From: Slackia piriformis YIT 12062 | GTDB taxonomy: Bacteria > Actinomycetota > Coriobacteriia > Coriobacteriales > Eggerthellaceae | Direction: 5' to 3' | NCBI RefSeq assembly: GCF_000296445.1 | Contig: NZ_JH815198.1 | Coordinates: 312,501-376,500, forward strand | Length of the DNA: 64,000 bases | Part shown: positions 60,356-64,000 of the stretch, one piece after another | How positions within the stretch are numbered: the stretch's first letter is position 1 | Layout of the letters: every line of letters starts with the position of its first letter | Made by a program: the position numbers and the translations under genes | Notes under the pieces: model-generated | Told to the model about the DNA's origin: nothing | The model's input: only the letters and a program-made list of their open reading frames with translations | Databases searched by the model: none

Positions 60356-61291
60356 ATGATCCGCGTGATAACCGACTCCACTTCGTCGATTCCCCGTTCT
60401 TTGAGGGAGGAGCACGGCATCGAGCTTTTCAGCCTTTTCGTCAACCATGACGGAAAAGAGTACAAGGAAAGCAGCATGGACCTCGACGAATTCTATGCGG
60501 ACATTTACGAAATGGCGGATAACATTCCCACCTCAAGCCAGCCTGCTTTGTCGGAAATCGAACGCGTCTTCGAGGACGCGGCCAAAGCGGGGGACGACGT
60601 TTTGGGCGTGTTTCTGAGCAGCAAGATGTCGGGCACGTTCGAAAGCGTCGTACGCGCCGCGAAAGGCGCTGTGGAGAGACATGCGTCATTCCGCTTTGCC
60701 GTCGTAGACAGCCTTACCAACTGCATGGAGCTGGGGTGGCCGGTTGTCTCTGCGGCCAAGGCGGCGGCATCGGGCATGGGCCTGCACGAATGCGCCCAGC
60801 ATGTGTGCGAGCGCGTGCGGAGCACCCGTTTCATTTTCGCCCCCGAGTCGCTTCGTTTCCTTGAAAAGGGCGGCCGAATCGGCAGAGCGTCGGCGCTGCT
60901 TGGAAACGCTTTGCGCATCTCGCCCATTCTTACCGTGAAAGATGGCGTGGCGTCGACGTACGCGAAGGTTCGTACGCAGAAAAAGGCCATGGATAAGATG
61001 GTGGGAATCCTCAGGCAGGATATGGAGGAACATGGCCTGAGGAATATTGCCGTGCACTATATCGGGTCGAAACAGCCCGCTGAGGAATGGGCGCGCGACG
61101 TAATCCGCCCGCTCATCGGCCGAGATGTGGCCGTGGTTCCTGCGAGCCCAGTTATCGGCGTGCATGTGGGTCCTGCCGTGGGCATTGCATACGAGTGCGA
61201 CAAGCCCATGGCTGACAAGTTCACATCCGTATTTCCCGAAGTCGTTTCGTCGGATGCGGGAATCGAGCGTTTGGGCGCGGCTGCGCTGTAG
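60356..61291 (+). CDS. DegV-family fatty-acid-binding protein
   Basis: 311 aa. The DegV N-terminal block IRVITDSTSSIPRSLREEHGIE, then NIPTSSQPALSEIERVFEDA, LGVFLSSKMSGTFESVV, DSLTNCMELGWPV and a late GPAVGIAYE fit the family. Members (FakB) bind fatty acids for the FakA kinase that feeds exogenous fatty acids into phospholipids. ATG 60356 follows AGAGG. No fakA-like gene is in the window. Confidence 0.92.
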   Translation: MIRVITDSTSSIPRSLREEHGIELFSLFVNHDGKEYKESSMDLDEFYADIYEMADNIPTSSQPALSEIERVFEDAAKAGDDVLGVFLSSKMSGTFESVVRAAKGAVERHASFRFAVVDSLTNCMELGWPVVSAAKAAASGMGLHECAQHVCERVRSTRFIFAPESLRFLEKGGRIGRASALLGNALRISPILTVKDGVASTYAKVRTQKKAMDKMVGILRQDMEEHGLRNIAVHYIGSKQPAEEWARDVIRPLIGRDVAVVPASPVIGVHVGPAVGIAYECDKPMADKFTSVFPEVVSSDAGIERLGAAAL

Positions 61292-61309
61292 CGTTCGCGT
61301 CGCTTCAAG

Positions 61310-61351
61310 GCAAGGCCCGTCGTCGATGCGGTAATCGGCGGCGGGCCTTGC
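61310..61351. terminator. Shared hairpin between convergent degV and cysK
   Basis: Arms 61310-61327 and 61334-61351 (GCAAGGCCCG and CGGGCCTTGC at the base, with G-T pairs above) form an 18-bp stem and a short loop. U-tracts are weak on both strands, so it is a plausible but not strong bidirectional terminator. Confidence 0.55.
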
Positions 61352-61367
61352 TGCGTTTGCGCAGGGT

Positions 61368-62285
<918 letters not shown>

Positions 62286-62438
62286 GGGAATGCCTTCCTG
62301 GGTTCGTATGCGAAATCCGATGCACGACGTGCGTCCGCAGCGTGCTGTGCGTGCGGCCGCAGCGCGATGCGCCGTCTTGCGGCATCGTCTTGTGGCGAGC
62401 AATGCGCTATTGCGCGCCGCCGTTGCGTACGGGAGCCG

Positions 62439-62855
62439 TTAGTCGACGCTTGGTTCAAGGTCCAGCGCGTCTTCGAGGGTGATGCCGCGCAGGTAGGATG
62501 TCACGGCGTGTTCCAGGCCCTTCCAAACGCGCTGGGTGCTACATCGCATGCTCAAGGGGCAGTCGAACGATCCTTCGAGGCAATCGAGCAGATACAGATC
62601 TCCCTCGGTTGCCTGGACGATTTCGTCTAAGGTTATCTCACGGGCGGGGCGGGCGATTGCATAGCCGCCCGTCGCTCCGCGGGTGACGGTGATAAGCCCT
62701 GCCTCCGACAGAGGGGCGACAACCTGCTCCAGGTACTTCTTCGAGATGAGCTGACGCTCGGCGATTTTTTTCATGGGTATGCGGCCTTCGGATTCGTGTT
62801 CGGCCAAATCGATCATGAAGCGAAGCGCGTAGCGTGTTTTCGTTGCGATCCTCAT
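62439..62855 (-). CDS. Rrf2-family regulator (IscR/CymR-like)
   Basis: 138 aa. N-terminal winged helix (KTRYALRFMIDLAEHESEGR, LISKKYLEQVVAPLSEAGL, RGATGGYAIARP) and three cysteines in the pattern DCLEGSFDCPLSMRC, spaced 5 and 5 residues like IscR, so a 2Fe-2S cluster is possible. CymR lacks these Cys, which favours an IscR-type sensor. It lies between cysK (downstream, same strand, 153 nt) and a divergent cysteine desulfurase, and likely controls both. ATG 62855 follows AGGAAG. Confidence 0.9.
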   Translation of the reverse strand: MRIATKTRYALRFMIDLAEHESEGRIPMKKIAERQLISKKYLEQVVAPLSEAGLITVTRGATGGYAIARPAREITLDEIVQATEGDLYLLDCLEGSFDCPLSMRCSTQRVWKGLEHAVTSYLRGITLEDALDLEPSVD

Positions 62856-63018
62856 GTTCTTCCTGTTTCTGTGCGTAGCGTTTCATCTGCATCCATGCTT
62901 GCGGGAGAGGTGTTTTCGCACGAATCGCTTTTGCGCTGTCGCGATTGTCTTTCCGCCTGCATGCAGGGTGCAAATGTTGCCGCCCTGTTGCGTTCTTTTA
63001 AAAAGTCTAGCGATGTAC

Positions 63019-63046
63019 TTGACATTGAACAAGACGAACTTAGGAT
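63019..63046 (+). promoter_or_regulatory. Promoter of the cysteine desulfurase gene
   Basis: TTGACA (63019-63024), a 16-nt spacer, and TAGGAT (63041-63046). The -35 is perfect. It lies about 40 nt before the ATG and overlaps the first of the TAGG/CCTA half-sites. Confidence 0.75.
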
Positions 63047-63074
63047 AAAGCCTATTAAATTACTAGGATTTAAT
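63041..63074. promoter_or_regulatory. Candidate Rrf2 operator
   Basis: Two overlapping dyads: TAGG (63041-63044), CCTA (63051-63054) and TAGG (63064-63067), plus the perfect repeat ATTAAAT-N7-ATTTAAT (63054-63074). They cover the -10 and the ground before the ribosome site of the desulfurase, next to the divergent Rrf2 gene. Confidence 0.55.
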
Positions 63075-63086
63075 CTGGAGGTAACA

Positions 63087-64000
<914 letters not shown>

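Overview
The window looks like a chromosomal segment of an anaerobic actinobacterium, most likely class Coriobacteriia (Eggerthellaceae-like). This is inferred from gene content: an actinobacterial Ski2-type helicase, a HelD-type RNA polymerase motor, paired YhgE/Pip membrane proteins, class III fructose bisphosphatase, adenine deaminase, OFA-type MFS, TDT and NhaC transporters, and a short de novo NAD operon with NiaR. Coding is dense on both strands. Most genes have AAGGAG-type Shine-Dalgarno sites, with many GTG starts and one probable TTG start. I saw no rRNA, tRNA, CRISPR array, transposase or prophage gene. The nearest thing to accessory DNA is one gene-free kilobase at 51414-52441.

Layout. 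1-3564: kdpD-kdpE potassium sensing. 3623-6501: AGCS symporter under a glycine riboswitch, then corA. 6715-10540: a PurF-like protein without the catalytic Cys, then helD. 10822-17232: Ski2-like helicase and a response regulator/ABC ATPase/permease/histidine kinase module. 17414-22212: two coupled YhgE/Pip genes. 22261-25614: adenine deaminase, a small membrane protein and a TDT transporter, with a divergent LysR gene. 26788-30624: nadA-nadB-nadC-niaR with a candidate operator. 30752-34839: BrnQ, PiT phosphate transporter with a small partner, tandem UspA. 34948-37957: deformylase-like protein lacking the catalytic Glu, alpha/beta hydrolase, and an XRE-aminotransferase fusion behind an array of repeated operators. 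38055-41418: GMP synthase ATPase subunit alone, a C_GCAxxG_C_C protein, and a triple-Rid protein with a near-consensus promoter and strong terminator. 41579-49743: small Zn-ribbon protein, RsmJ, MFS, Tex, class III FBPase, CDF transporter. 49815-53589: NhaC, the gene-free region with two copies of a 62-nt element, methyltransferase, YbaN. 53634-58932: fused CydDC-like ABC protein convergent with a SulP transporter. 59286-64000: ModD-like protein, DegV, CysK, Rrf2 regulator and the start of a cysteine desulfurase cut by the window end.

Themes. Nitrogen and amino-acid chemistry recur: glycine uptake, alanine-type transamination, Rid deaminase, cysteine synthesis and desulfuration. Several enzymes depart from their family pattern at catalytic or domain level: PurF-like without Cys1, GMP synthase without its glutaminase, deformylase-like without its Glu, a transcription factor fused to an AlaA-like aminotransferase, and three Rid domains in one chain. 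The last two are the best candidates for under-described biology: a self-regulating aminotransferase with four operator half-sites around its promoter, and a single-chain mimic of the RidA trimer. All functions are read from sequence motifs and remembered families; no database search was run.
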